Shown: in pieces, positions 20,670-30,819 of the stretch | Layout: every line of letters starts with the position of its first letter | Numbering within the stretch: the first letter of the stretch is position 1 | NCBI GenBank assembly: GCA_025354565.1 | Contig: JANXMQ010000233.1 | Coordinates: 22,722-86,721 of the forward strand | Direction of reading: 5' to 3' | Source of the DNA: Akkermansiaceae bacterium | GTDB taxonomy: Bacteria; Verrucomicrobiota; Verrucomicrobiia; Verrucomicrobiales; Akkermansiaceae | Length of the DNA: 64,000 nucleotides | The notes under the pieces: model-generated | The model's input: only the letters and a program-made list of their open reading frames with translations | The model's database searches: none | What the model was told of the DNA's origin: nothing | Position numbers and translations under genes: made by a program

Positions 20670-21221
20670 ATGAACGAATCAGTAACCCCACCGAAGAACA
20701 TCGTTCTTATCGGATTCATGGGTAGTGGGAAATCAACCGTCGGGCGCGAGCTGCATCAACGGCTCGGCTACCCATTGGTGGACATGGATCAGGTAATCGA
20801 ACAACGGGCACGGAAATCGGTCGCCGCCATCTTCGCAGATGAAGGCGAGGAAGCCTTTCGAAATGCAGAGACGCGCCTGCTTGAAGAACTCAATGACCCC
20901 ACGGGGCCGCGCCGCATCATCTCGACCGGCGGCGGGGTAATCGGACGTGCGGAAAACCGGAAGCTCCTGCGGCAGTTGGGTTACGTTGTTTGGCTGAATG
21001 CGCCGATGGCGGTGATCCTCGAAAGGACTTCGAAAAATCGCGACCGGCCGCTGCTTCACACTGCGGATCCGGCAGCGAAGATCGAGGCGCTGATAGATGT
21101 TAGAAAACCGTGCTATGAGGAAACCGCCCATCTGAAAGTGGAGACGCTGGGGCTGGACTGCGGTGAGTTGGCAACTGGGATATTGGAAAGCGCACGCTAC
21201 TTTTTCACCGGGCATCTCTAA
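20670..21221 (+). CDS. aroK: Shikimate kinase
   Basis: NIVLIGFMGSGKSTVGRELHQRLGYPLVDMDQVIE, STGGGVI, DRPLL. Confidence 0.93.
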   Translation: MNESVTPPKNIVLIGFMGSGKSTVGRELHQRLGYPLVDMDQVIEQRARKSVAAIFADEGEEAFRNAETRLLEELNDPTGPRRIISTGGGVIGRAENRKLLRQLGYVVWLNAPMAVILERTSKNRDRPLLHTADPAAKIEALIDVRKPCYEETAHLKVETLGLDCGELATGILESARYFFTGHL

Positions 21222-21222
21222 C

Positions 21223-22251
21223 ATGATTCGGGATGAAATTAAAGCATGGGCGACGGCGCTGGGCTTCGATGACTGCCGGATCGCGAAGGCGGAGGAGGCT
21301 GCTCATGCGGATCTTTTCAGGGAATGGATTGCGGAGGGCAAGCACGGCGAAATGGCTTGGCTGGAGAGAACTCCGGAGCGTCGCTGTGATCCGCGCCAGG
21401 TGTTGCCGGGCTGTGCAACGATCATCTGCCTGGCGCTGAACTACTACCCGGGGCGTAGTCCGTTTCCCGCAGGACATCCGGGTGGCTACCGGATCGCACG
21501 GTATGCGTGGAACGAGGACTACCATGATCTCATCGAAAAGCGGCTGCGTGCATTTGACGCGAAATTACAAACACTCGGCGGCACCCAGCGGTTCTATGTG
21601 GATACCGGTCCGGTGTTGGAGCGCGACTTCGCCAGCGATGCTGGTCTCGGCTGGAATGGGAAATCCACCGTCCAGATCCATCGTCAGTTAGGGACGTGGT
21701 TTTTCCTGGCGGAACTGCTGACGACGCTCGATCTGACGCCTGATGTTCCCTTCGGCGACCATTGTGGGAAATGCACTGCTTGCATCACGGCCTGTCCGAC
21801 GCAGGCGATCACCGCGCCGCGTCGGCTGGATGCGCGGCGTTGTATTTCCTATCTAACCATCGAGCACAAGGGCGCGATACCCGAGGAGTTTCGCATTGCG
21901 ATGGGCGACCGGATCTATGGCTGCGATGATTGCCTCGACGCTTGTCCATGGAATCGCTTTGCGGTGGAGTCGCGGGAACTCTCTTTCAGTGCGCGTGAGG
22001 CGGTTTTCGAAAACCGGTTGCGGGATTTTCTAACGCTCGACGACGACGGCTTCCGCACGCTGTTCGCCAAATCCCCGATCAAGCGCATCAAGCGGTCGCG
22101 CTTTCTCCGCAATGTCTGCATCGCGTTGGGCAACACCGGAACCATCGACGACCTGCCCGCTCTGCAACGCGCCGCCGCAGATCCCGACCCGTTGATCGCC
22201 GAACACGCTTCATGGGCGGTCCAGCGGATTCAGGAACGGTTAGTTTGTTGA
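21223..22251 (+). CDS. queG: Epoxyqueuosine reductase
   Basis: Two 4Fe-4S motifs (CGKCTACITACPTQAI; CDDCLDACPWN) and QueG N-terminal architecture. Confidence 0.95.
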   Translation: MIRDEIKAWATALGFDDCRIAKAEEAAHADLFREWIAEGKHGEMAWLERTPERRCDPRQVLPGCATIICLALNYYPGRSPFPAGHPGGYRIARYAWNEDYHDLIEKRLRAFDAKLQTLGGTQRFYVDTGPVLERDFASDAGLGWNGKSTVQIHRQLGTWFFLAELLTTLDLTPDVPFGDHCGKCTACITACPTQAITAPRRLDARRCISYLTIEHKGAIPEEFRIAMGDRIYGCDDCLDACPWNRFAVESRELSFSAREAVFENRLRDFLTLDDDGFRTLFAKSPIKRIKRSRFLRNVCIALGNTGTIDDLPALQRAAADPDPLIAEHASWAVQRIQERLVC

Positions 22252-22257
22252 GCGCTT

Positions 22258-23661
22258 TTACAAGACGATCTTTTTAAACTTCGGCACCAGCAGGTGCATC
22301 AGCAGCCAAGCGGCGATATAGGCGGTGCCGCAAATCACGAACAGGATTCCGTAGCCCACCTCAACCTTGCCCAACTCGGTGAAATGCTTGAGCAGGAGTC
22401 CTGCCGCGCGGGCGATGAGAATGCCGCCGACCGCACCCGCCATGCCGCCGATGCCGGTGACCGACGCGACTGCTTTTTTCGGGAACATGTCAGAAACCGT
22501 GGTGAAGATGTTACACGACCATGCCGCGTGGCCGGCGCAGGCGATGGCGATGGTTGTCACGGCCAGCCAAGTGTTGATCGCGCCGAGTTTGGAAGCGAGC
22601 AGTACGCTCAACGGGAATAGGGCAAAGATGAACATCGCCAGCTTGCGGGCCTTGTTCGCATCCATGCCGCCGTCGATGAATTTCTTTGGCAGCCAGCCGC
22701 CGAAAATCGAACCGAACGTGGAGACGGTGTAGATGATGGCGATGGCCAGTTCCCAGACGATGACGCCTGGGACGTCAGAAGTTTTTCCCGAATAGGTCGG
22801 ATTGGCGGCCATGTAGAGCTTCACCTTTCTGGCGTTTTCTCCTTCGAGGAAAGCAGGCAGCCAGAACAGGAAGAACCACCAGATCGGATCAGTCATGAAT
22901 TTTCCGACAAAAAACGCCCATGTCTGACGGAATGTTAGAAGTTTGAACCATGAGACTTTCTCCTTTGCGATGTCCGCGCGCTCGGCGTCCTGCTCGTCAA
23001 TGTCGCTGTGAATGTAGTCGTATTCCGCCTGTTTGAGTTCGCCGTTGGCCAGTTTCGCGGCCGGCGTGGAATACATCGAATACCAAAATACGAGCCAAAG
23101 CAGTCCGACAGCACCGGTGAGAATGAAAGCCCATTCCCAGCCCCAGGATTTGGCGATGTAGGGTACGGTGAGCGGGGCGATGATCGCACCGAGATTGGCA
23201 CCGGAGTTATAGAGCCCTGTGGCAAAAGCGCGTTCTTTCTTGGGAAACCATTCGGCAATGGTTTTATTTGCCGCTGGGAAATTGCCTGCTTCGGCGATTC
23301 CCAGAGCCGCCCGCCAGAAGCCGAAACTCCACGTGTGATGGCCAAAGGCATGACCGATGGCGGCCAGACTCCAACCAACGAGCGAGTAGGCGTAGCCGGA
23401 TTTCGTCCCCACCTTGTCGATGATCCGACCGGCCAGCAACATGCCCGCCGCATAGGCAATTTGGAAACAGATCACCACCGTCGAGTAATTCAATTCCTGA
23501 TCCGCCTTGACCGCGCCGAACACTCCGTTTTCCGAAAGCACCGGCTTGAGGAGCCCGAGGACGTTGCGGTCGAGATAGTTAATGGTCGTTGCGGCGAAGA
23601 CTAATCCACAAATGGTCCACCGATGGCGGCCGATGGTTTCGTTTACGGAGGAGAAGGACAT
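22258..23661 (-). CDS. MFS transporter, hexuronate (ExuT)/ACS-family-like
   Basis: 12-TM MFS; WTICGLVFAATTINYLDRNVLGLL, FPAANKTIAEWFPKKERAFATGLYNSGANLGA. Confidence 0.9.
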   Translation of the reverse strand: MSFSSVNETIGRHRWTICGLVFAATTINYLDRNVLGLLKPVLSENGVFGAVKADQELNYSTVVICFQIAYAAGMLLAGRIIDKVGTKSGYAYSLVGWSLAAIGHAFGHHTWSFGFWRAALGIAEAGNFPAANKTIAEWFPKKERAFATGLYNSGANLGAIIAPLTVPYIAKSWGWEWAFILTGAVGLLWLVFWYSMYSTPAAKLANGELKQAEYDYIHSDIDEQDAERADIAKEKVSWFKLLTFRQTWAFFVGKFMTDPIWWFFLFWLPAFLEGENARKVKLYMAANPTYSGKTSDVPGVIVWELAIAIIYTVSTFGSIFGGWLPKKFIDGGMDANKARKLAMFIFALFPLSVLLASKLGAINTWLAVTTIAIACAGHAAWSCNIFTTVSDMFPKKAVASVTGIGGMAGAVGGILIARAAGLLLKHFTELGKVEVGYGILFVICGTAYIAAWLLMHLLVPKFKKIVL

Positions 23662-23698
23662 GATGGGGAAATCAATTGGGTTTGCTTGCCGCCAAGGG

Positions 23699-23741
23699 TG
23701 TTCGTGTAAAATCCTACTGACAAGGAACAAAACTCTACTCA
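23699..23741. repeat. Imperfect direct repeat copy 1
   Basis: tgttcgtgtaaaatcctactgacaaggaacaaaactc, matching 23912-23950. Confidence 0.6.
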
Positions 23742-23911
23742 TTCGGGGAAGTCACCCGTTTGAAATATTCGCGTTCGGAGCCGTTTACGGTGCACCCATA
23801 GCGTTGATCACAGGGAAAACGGCGTGATGACAGCCGACAAAAGCATCTGCGCTCCGATTCCCAGAGAGACGATGCCGAGGGGAAAAAAATTTCTCTAAAC
23901 GATGACGAAGT

Positions 23912-23950
23912 TGTTCGCGTGAAATTCCACTGACAAGAAACAAATTCGCT
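23912..23950. repeat. Imperfect direct repeat copy 2, abutting the ruvA stop codon
   Basis: tgttcgcgtgaaattccactgacaagaaacaaattcgc, matching copy 1. Confidence 0.6.
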
Positions 23951-24546
23951 CAACCCTGCAAGGCCCGCAAGGCCCCGCGGACCAGCGCCTCCGTGGGTGC
24001 CGTCGGGTCTGTGTCGAGCACTTTCCTAACAGCCTTGCGCGCGTCCACTTGCTTGTAGCCCAGCGCGATCAGCGCCAGCTCCGCATCCGCCGCACCCGCG
24101 CTCACCTGGCCGGCCGCCGCGTCCTGCCAGGTTTCCGTCACGCCGACTTTGTCCTTGAGTTCCAGCACGATCCGCTCGGCGGTCTTTTTCCCCACGCCCT
24201 TCAATTTCGATAAGCCCGCCACATCGCCCGCCACCACCGCCTGCTTGAAGCGCGTGACATCCATCCCGCTCAGCACCGAGACCGCCATCGTCGGCCCCAC
24301 GCCGCTCACCCGGTCGATGAGCAACAGGAACACGTCCCGCTCCTCCTCGCTCGCGAAGCCGAATAATTTCTGCCCGAGTTGGCTGAAATGCAGATGCGTC
24401 CGCAAATCCACCTCCAGCCCCTCCGCCGCGTGCAGACGGTCGAAGGTCGAGAGCGGGATGAAAACCTCATAACCCACCCCATGCACATCCACCACCAGAC
24501 GGTTCGGATACGCCTCGATCACCTTGCCCCGCAGTCTCGCTATCAT
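23950..24546 (-). CDS. ruvA: Holliday junction branch migration protein RuvA
   Basis: MIARLRGKVIEAYPNRLVVDVHGVGYEV, RVSGVGPTMAVSVLSG, LKGVGKKTAERIVLELKDK. Confidence 0.97.
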   Translation of the reverse strand: MIARLRGKVIEAYPNRLVVDVHGVGYEVFIPLSTFDRLHAAEGLEVDLRTHLHFSQLGQKLFGFASEEERDVFLLLIDRVSGVGPTMAVSVLSGMDVTRFKQAVVAGDVAGLSKLKGVGKKTAERIVLELKDKVGVTETWQDAAAGQVSAGAADAELALIALGYKQVDARKAVRKVLDTDPTAPTEALVRGALRALQG

Positions 24547-24813
24547 GAAAACCAGCTTGCCCGTGCCGCCTCTCCCGTCAATGCCCGTCTCCCGCAGACT
24601 GCGGATTTTCAGTCTTCCTTCTCGACGAGGCTGGAGTGGCGACGATTTCCGACGAAGCGAAAGCGGAAGCCCTGGCGGCCGTCGCGTTCGCGGAAAATGG
24701 CGCGGTTCCCACGGTCTCTGACATCAGCACCGACATTTATTGGGAATCCGACCACGCGACGGAAAGCTCGGAGACCGGACGGCATTTTTTCGACGAGTGA
24801 TGTGAGGCATGAG

Positions 24814-24888
24814 GAGCAGGGACCTTGTTGTCCCTTCTTCCTCTTTTCGTCCCGATGAATAAAGATGCGACAATAAGGTCGCGGCTCC
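24814..24888. repeat. Pair of inverted REP-like hairpin motifs
   Basis: gagcagggaccttgttgtcccttctt (24814-24839) and, on the opposite strand, ggagccgcgaccttattgtcgcatcttt (24861-24888). Confidence 0.6.
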
Positions 24889-24912
24889 TTGCGGCCGCAG
24901 CTACGTTCACGA

Positions 24913-25683
24913 ATGAAGCCGCTGTTTGAAGAACTGGATTTCCGTCCGACGCCGATTGGCGATCTGATCCTGCGCCGGAGGCGGATGGCGATGTTGGATG
25001 ATCTAATCGTTTATGAAGTGCTGTTAGGAAATGGCTATCTGATGTCCAGCTTGTTTCATGAAGTGGAGGAAGCGCTGGCGGATCTGGGCTTGGCGGCGGT
25101 GGTGGGGGATAAGCTCGACGTGGTCGTCGGCGGGCTGGGGCTTGGTTATACGGCGGTCGCGGCGCTGAGGGATATGCGGGTGGCGGAGCTGCTGGTGGTG
25201 GATGTGATGCAGCCGGTGATCGAGTGGCATGAAAAAGGGCTGGTGCCGTTAGGTAATGTTCTAACGGGCGATGCGCGCTGCCGATTGATCCATGGGGACT
25301 TCTTCGCGCTGGCCGCCGCGCCGGAGATTGGGTTTGACGCGGAATCGTCGGGACGGAAATTTCATGCGGTGTTACTGGACATCGATCACTCGCCGCGAAA
25401 TCTGTTGGATGAGCGGAATGGAATGTTTTATAGCGCGGACGGGTTGCAAAAACTGGCGGAGCAACTATTGTCGGGCGGGGTGTTCGCCCTGTGGTCGGAC
25501 GATCCGCCGGATGAGGATTTCATGGCGCGGCTGCGGGAGGTCTTCGCGGAGACGCGGGCGGAGGTGGTAAAATTCCCGAATCCACTGCTGGGCAAGGACT
25601 CGGCAAGCACGGTGTATGTGGCGCGGAACACTAAACTCGCACCCAACGGCCCGCCGTCGGTTGCGCCCCTTCACGTTTTCTAG
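24913..25683 (+). CDS. Spermidine synthase-like (polyamine-type) methyltransferase-fold protein
   Basis: VVVGGLGLGYTAVAAL, LLVVDVMQPVIEWH, VLLDIDHSPRNLLDERNGMFYSADGLQKL. Confidence 0.8.
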   Translation: MKPLFEELDFRPTPIGDLILRRRRMAMLDDLIVYEVLLGNGYLMSSLFHEVEEALADLGLAAVVGDKLDVVVGGLGLGYTAVAALRDMRVAELLVVDVMQPVIEWHEKGLVPLGNVLTGDARCRLIHGDFFALAAAPEIGFDAESSGRKFHAVLLDIDHSPRNLLDERNGMFYSADGLQKLAEQLLSGGVFALWSDDPPDEDFMARLREVFAETRAEVVKFPNPLLGKDSASTVYVARNTKLAPNGPPSVAPLHVF

Positions 25684-25685
25684 AA

Positions 25686-26498
25686 TCAAATTTCCGCCAC
25701 AGGCTTCCGCATGTTTTTAGCACGGGCCCGGAGATTCAGCATCTCCACCGATAGCGAGAAGACCATGGAGAAATAGATGTAGCCCTTCGAAATTTGGAAG
25801 TGCACCCCTTCCGCCATCAGCGCGGTGCCGATCATGATCAGGAACGACAGCGCCAGCATTTTCACCGAGGGATGACGCGAGATGAAATCACCGATCGCTC
25901 CCGAGGCCAGCATCATCACGCCAATGGAAATCACCACCGCCACCATCATCAGCGAGACGCGGCTGGGATCATTCACCATGCCGACGGCGGTGATCACTGA
26001 GTCTAACGAGAAAATGATGTCAATCATCGCGATCTGGAGCAGCAGGCCGACGAAGCTGTTAGCTTCTCGCGAGGTGGCTTGGTCCGCGCCGCGGCCTTCC
26101 AGATTGTGGTGGATTTCCTTGGTGGATTTCTTCACCAGGAAAAATCCGCCACCTAGCAGAATCAGATCCTTGAGGGAAATGCCAAGCACCCCCGCGTGAT
26201 CCGCCGCGCTTGGCATCATGTCCCACAACGAGGGGTGGATCGGCAATTGAAAGAGCGCGTCCTGCATGCTCATGATCCAGGTGATAGAAAGTAACAGAAT
26301 CATCCGCGCCACCATCGCCAGGCCCAATCCCATCAGCCGTCCCTGCTTGCGTTTCGCCGGCGGCAGGCGGTCCACGAGGATGGAAATGAAGACGATGTTG
26401 TCGATGCCGAGCACGATTTCCAGCACCGTCAGGGTGAACAACGCGCCCCAGGCTTGGGGATCGGCGAGCCAGTTGAATTCAAGAATGGAAGCAATCAT
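25686..26498 (-). CDS. TerC-family integral membrane protein
   Basis: WGALFTLTVLEIVLGIDNIVFISILVDRLP, DIIFSLDSVITAVGM. Confidence 0.93.
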   Translation of the reverse strand: MIASILEFNWLADPQAWGALFTLTVLEIVLGIDNIVFISILVDRLPPAKRKQGRLMGLGLAMVARMILLLSITWIMSMQDALFQLPIHPSLWDMMPSAADHAGVLGISLKDLILLGGGFFLVKKSTKEIHHNLEGRGADQATSREANSFVGLLLQIAMIDIIFSLDSVITAVGMVNDPSRVSLMMVAVVISIGVMMLASGAIGDFISRHPSVKMLALSFLIMIGTALMAEGVHFQISKGYIYFSMVFSLSVEMLNLRARAKNMRKPVAEI

Positions 26499-26914
26499 GG
26501 GCGGGAAGCAAATTCGAGCGCACGTTGTTTCATCTGGTTTGCCATCAAATTCAAGGCATTTGCCCGCGTCGGCGCGAGATGTTCTTTCAAGCCGGTACGG
26601 TCGATGAAGCTCAGGTCTGCGGTTAGAATGTCATCCGGGGCTTCGCCATCCAGCACTTTCACGAACAGCGCGATCATGCCCTTGGTGATGAGCGAATCCG
26701 AATCCGCGAAATAGCGGACCACGCCATTTTCCACCGCCGCATCCAGCCAGACTTGCGATTGGCAGCCCTTGATCAGATGCGCCGGGGCCTTCGCCGCCGG
26801 GTCCATCGGTGCCAGCTTTTTTCCGAGGCTGATCACGTATTCATAACGCTCCGTCCAGTCTTGGAAAAATCCGAGTTCCTCGATCAGAAGGTCTTGTTTC
26901 TCTGCGATGCTCAT
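26495..26914 (-). CDS. sufE: SufE-family Fe-S cluster assembly protein
   Basis: HLIKGCQSQVWL motif and SufE length; overlaps the terC start. Confidence 0.93.
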   Translation of the reverse strand: MSIAEKQDLLIEELGFFQDWTERYEYVISLGKKLAPMDPAAKAPAHLIKGCQSQVWLDAAVENGVVRYFADSDSLITKGMIALFVKVLDGEAPDDILTADLSFIDRTGLKEHLAPTRANALNLMANQMKQRALEFASRP

Positions 26915-26959
26915 ATCCGGCGGCAGTGGAGCGCGGGAAACGCCCCGCCGCAAGCCGGA

Positions 26960-27976
26960 TCAAGTCGCCGGGGCGAGTCTTTGCAGGAGGAGGGCGGAAA
27001 TGAAGGCGAGGGGAGGGATGATCAGGCTGGCCACCGCCAATGACTTTGCTCCTTCACGAGAGTCGTGCATGTACGTCATCGCCACCGGCAGCAGCACCAT
27101 CCAATCCACTAACGGAATCCCCGCGAGCAGGCCTGATACGAGTTTAGGCACCGGATTCCGCCAAAATCTCAGGCAGAAACCTGTCCACGTTAGATAAGCT
27201 AAAGCGCCCCAGATGCTTGTAAGTCGATCGAGAAAAAAGATCCTGTTTCCCATTGCCAGCGATACCGCCGTGATCAACAAAAGTCCCCGCGACATCACCG
27301 CGACTCGCATTGGTGGGTTCGCCATTGATTCATATCGCGCACTCAGCGAAAGCCCCATGATGTAGGCAAATAGCCCGCAAGCGACCGGGCCTATCATCAG
27401 GACCGTGTCGATCGAATCCACCTTAGGCAAGAGCGCTAGATAGCCCATTATCGGTAGCAAAGCCCGGCACATTCCCATCGGCAATACCGCCCACGCACTC
27501 CGCTTGTGCCACACCGTGTAAACAATGATCCAAAAAACAATTCCTCCGGCCACCAGACAGCTCCGCAAATTCACGGCTCCTGCTAGGGCGACTCCCGCTC
27601 CCATCAAGCAGACTGCGAGACTGGCATAAATGCGTGGCGGGAATAATCCACTTGGTAGCGCCCGCTCCGAACGATGCTCCTCATCCCACCCTCGATCCAT
27701 CCAATCATTGAAGAAATTCCCCCCGATGTAGAGCAGTACTCCAGCAACTGCTAGAAATCCCCCGCTGATCCAAGATTCGCTTGGCGTCCTCTCGTTCGCA
27801 TAGAACGTCATAATGGATCCTAACGCCACTCCCACCCAAACATTACTCACCACGCTCGGCACGTTCGCCACTCTCGCCGTGGCGAGTAACGCGTAGATTT
27901 TCCCAGAGCGATTCATCGGCGGCCAGCATGACTTGAAATCTCCGGACGGCCAAAAGAAAATCCGCCGTTTTCCCAT
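26960..27976 (-). CDS. UbiA-family prenyltransferase-like membrane protein
   Basis: NFFNDWMDRGWDEEHRSERALPSG (NDxxDxxxD-type motif) and multiple TM helices; start uncertain. Confidence 0.8.
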   Translation of the reverse strand: MGKRRIFFWPSGDFKSCWPPMNRSGKIYALLATARVANVPSVVSNVWVGVALGSIMTFYANERTPSESWISGGFLAVAGVLLYIGGNFFNDWMDRGWDEEHRSERALPSGLFPPRIYASLAVCLMGAGVALAGAVNLRSCLVAGGIVFWIIVYTVWHKRSAWAVLPMGMCRALLPIMGYLALLPKVDSIDTVLMIGPVACGLFAYIMGLSLSARYESMANPPMRVAVMSRGLLLITAVSLAMGNRIFFLDRLTSIWGALAYLTWTGFCLRFWRNPVPKLVSGLLAGIPLVDWMVLLPVAMTYMHDSREGAKSLAVASLIIPPLAFISALLLQRLAPAT

Positions 27977-28015
27977 GATAGCCTCCGCTTGATCCGCCAG
28001 TAAACTCCCGTTCCC

Positions 28016-29980
28016 ATGCGCCTTCCATCCGCTATCATCGCGTTCGCCCTCACCGCAAGTGCTTACGCTCAAAACCCACCGTCGAAAATTCCGCCCACCG
28101 GCATCGCCATACCCGAGGCCGACCGCGCAGAACTCACCACCGGAGCCGCCGCCCTCGCCGCTGAGATCCAAGCCCTTGCCAGCAATCTGGCCAAGGAACC
28201 CCGCCTCCTGGCCCTCCTTCCCGACGTGGAAATTTTCCACAAAGCCGTCGCTTGGTCACTAGCCGATAACACCCTTTACTCGCCGCAGGAAATCAAGACG
28301 GCCAAGCACCTCCTCGCCGAGGGTCATGATCGCGCCAAACAGCTCGCGGAGCACCATGCGCCATGGCTTAAGGCGACTGGTCTCATTGTCCGTGGCTATC
28401 GCTCGAAGCTCGATAACTCCATCCAACCTTACGGCCTTGACGTCCCGGCCGATCTCGATCTTACCAAGCCCGCGCCACTGATGGTCTGGCTTCTCGGGCG
28501 TGGGGAAAAACGGACCGAACTTGCGTTCCTCGCCGAGCGTGAGGCCGGTCCGCCGCAACTCACACCGAAGAACACCATTTTCCTGATCCCCTATGGCCGC
28601 TTTTGCAACGCTACCAAATTCGCTGGGGAAGCCGATGTCATGGAAGCCCTCGCCGCCACCCGCGCCCTCTATCCCATCGACGCATGTCGCATCGCCGTCG
28701 CCGGTTTCTCGATGGGCGGCGGCAGCGTCTGGCACCTCGCCACCCATTACCCGGGCCTCTGGTGTGCCGCCTCGCCCGGAGCTGGCTTCGCGGAAACTCC
28801 CATTTTCACCAAGGCGGACGCTCCCGGCAAAGCGCCCCGCCCCGCATGGGAACAAACCCTCTGGCTGCAATACGAGGCCACCGGCATTTGTGCCAATCTA
28901 TTCAATGTGCCCACCCTTGCCTATGCCGGGGAAATCGACGCGCAAAAGGAAGCCTCGGATCTGATGGAGGCGGCGATGGCCAAACAAGGACTCGCGCTCG
29001 AACGTTTCATCGGTCCGGCCACCGCCCACAAATACGAACCCGAGGCCAAAACCAAACTCACCACCCGGCTCGAAACCCTCATCGCCACCGGTCGGCCTGC
29101 CATGCCTCAGGAAATCCGCTTTTCCACCTATACCCTGCGCTACGCCGAGTCCGCCTGGATCCGCATCGAGGGGATGGAAAAACATTGGGAACGCGCCGAT
29201 GTCCACGCCAAGTTCAACGACGACAAAACCCTCACCGTCGGAACGAAAAACGTCACCGCCCTCCACTTCGATTTCTTGGCCCTCTTGCAGCTCAAGCCCG
29301 CGCGTTCGCTTCCCACTCATCTCACCCTCGATGGCCAGCCCCTCGTGGTCCCTGGCTATGATAAACCCGTCCTCTTGCTAGAAAAAACCGCCGGGAAATG
29401 GGCCGTCGGAAACCACCCCGCAGCCATGGCCAAACGTCCCGGCCTCACCGGTCCCGTCGATGACGCCTTCGTGGATGCCTTCGTTTTTGTCCGCCCCACC
29501 GGCCAGCCACTCAATCCAGCGCTTGGTCATTGGGTGAACAGCGAACTCTCCTCCGCCCGCCAGCTCTGGCATGACGTTTTCCGTGGCGACCTCCCCATCA
29601 TCGACGATACAGCCATCTCTGCCGCTGACATCGCTAACAAAAACCTCATCCTTTGGGGAGATCCATCCTCCAACCGCGTAATCGCCAAAATCCTCCCCAA
29701 GCTCCCGCTCCAATGGGATGGCAAAAATCTAACTTTCCGTGGCCAGACCTACTCCGCCGCCGACCACACGCCCATCCTCATTTTTCCCAACCCGCTCAAC
29801 CCGCGCCACTACATTGTCATCAACAGCGGCCTCGATTTCCGCGCCGACGGCTACGGCAACAACGCCCTCCAAACACCCAAACTCCCTGACTGGGCCATCA
29901 TTGACCTAACCGTCCCGCCCGACGCTCGCTGGCCCGGTAAAATCGCGGCCGCCGGCTTCTTCGATGAGGCTTGGAAATAG
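28016..29980 (+). CDS. Secreted alpha/beta-hydrolase (peptidase/esterase-like)
   Basis: Signal peptide, nucleophile elbow GFSMGG, PAPLMVWLLGRG. Confidence 0.75.
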   Translation: MRLPSAIIAFALTASAYAQNPPSKIPPTGIAIPEADRAELTTGAAALAAEIQALASNLAKEPRLLALLPDVEIFHKAVAWSLADNTLYSPQEIKTAKHLLAEGHDRAKQLAEHHAPWLKATGLIVRGYRSKLDNSIQPYGLDVPADLDLTKPAPLMVWLLGRGEKRTELAFLAEREAGPPQLTPKNTIFLIPYGRFCNATKFAGEADVMEALAATRALYPIDACRIAVAGFSMGGGSVWHLATHYPGLWCAASPGAGFAETPIFTKADAPGKAPRPAWEQTLWLQYEATGICANLFNVPTLAYAGEIDAQKEASDLMEAAMAKQGLALERFIGPATAHKYEPEAKTKLTTRLETLIATGRPAMPQEIRFSTYTLRYAESAWIRIEGMEKHWERADVHAKFNDDKTLTVGTKNVTALHFDFLALLQLKPARSLPTHLTLDGQPLVVPGYDKPVLLLEKTAGKWAVGNHPAAMAKRPGLTGPVDDAFVDAFVFVRPTGQPLNPALGHWVNSELSSARQLWHDVFRGDLPIIDDTAISAADIANKNLILWGDPSSNRVIAKILPKLPLQWDGKNLTFRGQTYSAADHTPILIFPNPLNPRHYIVINSGLDFRADGYGNNALQTPKLPDWAIIDLTVPPDARWPGKIAAAGFFDEAWK

Positions 29981-30072
29981 ATGCCTTTTCCCAAAACGCA
30001 GCCGCGGACTCCGGCCACTCTTCATCGCTCAAGAACCGACTGAAGTTGCTGACTACTCTGCTCAGCCGTCAC

Positions 30073-30819
30073 TCACCTTGGTCCTGGCTTCAGCCCGCCG
30101 CCCCACCAGATTTGCTCGAAGTCGTTGGGTGGCTTTTCTGCCTGGCGGATCAAGCCGTCGGCGGTCATGGCGAACCAGGGTTGAATTTCGCCACCAAGGG
30201 ATTCGATCACTTGTCCGGTCCAGATATTGCAGACTCGAGGGACGAAATAATGGTGGCGAGATTCTAGCAGGACGCCGCCGCCCCAGCTAGATGTGCCCGC
30301 GATGATCGGGCGGCCGTCGGCACCGTGGGTGCTGCAATCGTTGAGGAAAGCGGCGAGATCTTTGCCTCGGTCGCGGGCGACGAGTTTCCGCCAGATCCGC
30401 TGGTTGGGGCAGACTTCGGCTACGTTCCAATTCGCCGGGATCAACTCCATCACTGAGGGCGAGGGGGTGAAAAGGGCGCAGAAAAATTTCCAGGGCGAGT
30501 GCAGGCCCTTTTCCACGTAGGCCGTCCGGTTGCCCCAACTGAGGGTGACGTATTTCGGCTGGCCAAAGCCTGCGGGCGGGATGAAGCCAGACGCGAGCAA
30601 CCAGTCGTAGGGGAAAACCATGCCAGTGTGGAAGTCGTCGGCGATCAACCAGACCAGTACATCGGGATCCGGTTGTCCCTTGGCGACGCTGGCAAGGGGT
30701 GTTCTAACATGTTCTCGATAAGTCACGGTCGGCGTATCCGGCAGGCGGATGCCGCATGAGGATAGCGCCGCTGCGAGTCCCAGCGCCGCGAGTTTTCCGC
30801 TAAACCGGGGATGCTCCAT
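30073..30819 (-). CDS. Uncharacterised lipoprotein, DUF2459-like
   Basis: Lipobox-like LAAALSSCG; VLIADDFHTGMVFP..., YVTLSWGNRTAY. Confidence 0.6.
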   Translation of the reverse strand: MEHPRFSGKLAALGLAAALSSCGIRLPDTPTVTYREHVRTPLASVAKGQPDPDVLVWLIADDFHTGMVFPYDWLLASGFIPPAGFGQPKYVTLSWGNRTAYVEKGLHSPWKFFCALFTPSPSVMELIPANWNVAEVCPNQRIWRKLVARDRGKDLAAFLNDCSTHGADGRPIIAGTSSWGGGVLLESRHHYFVPRVCNIWTGQVIESLGGEIQPWFAMTADGLIRQAEKPPNDFEQIWWGGGLKPGPR

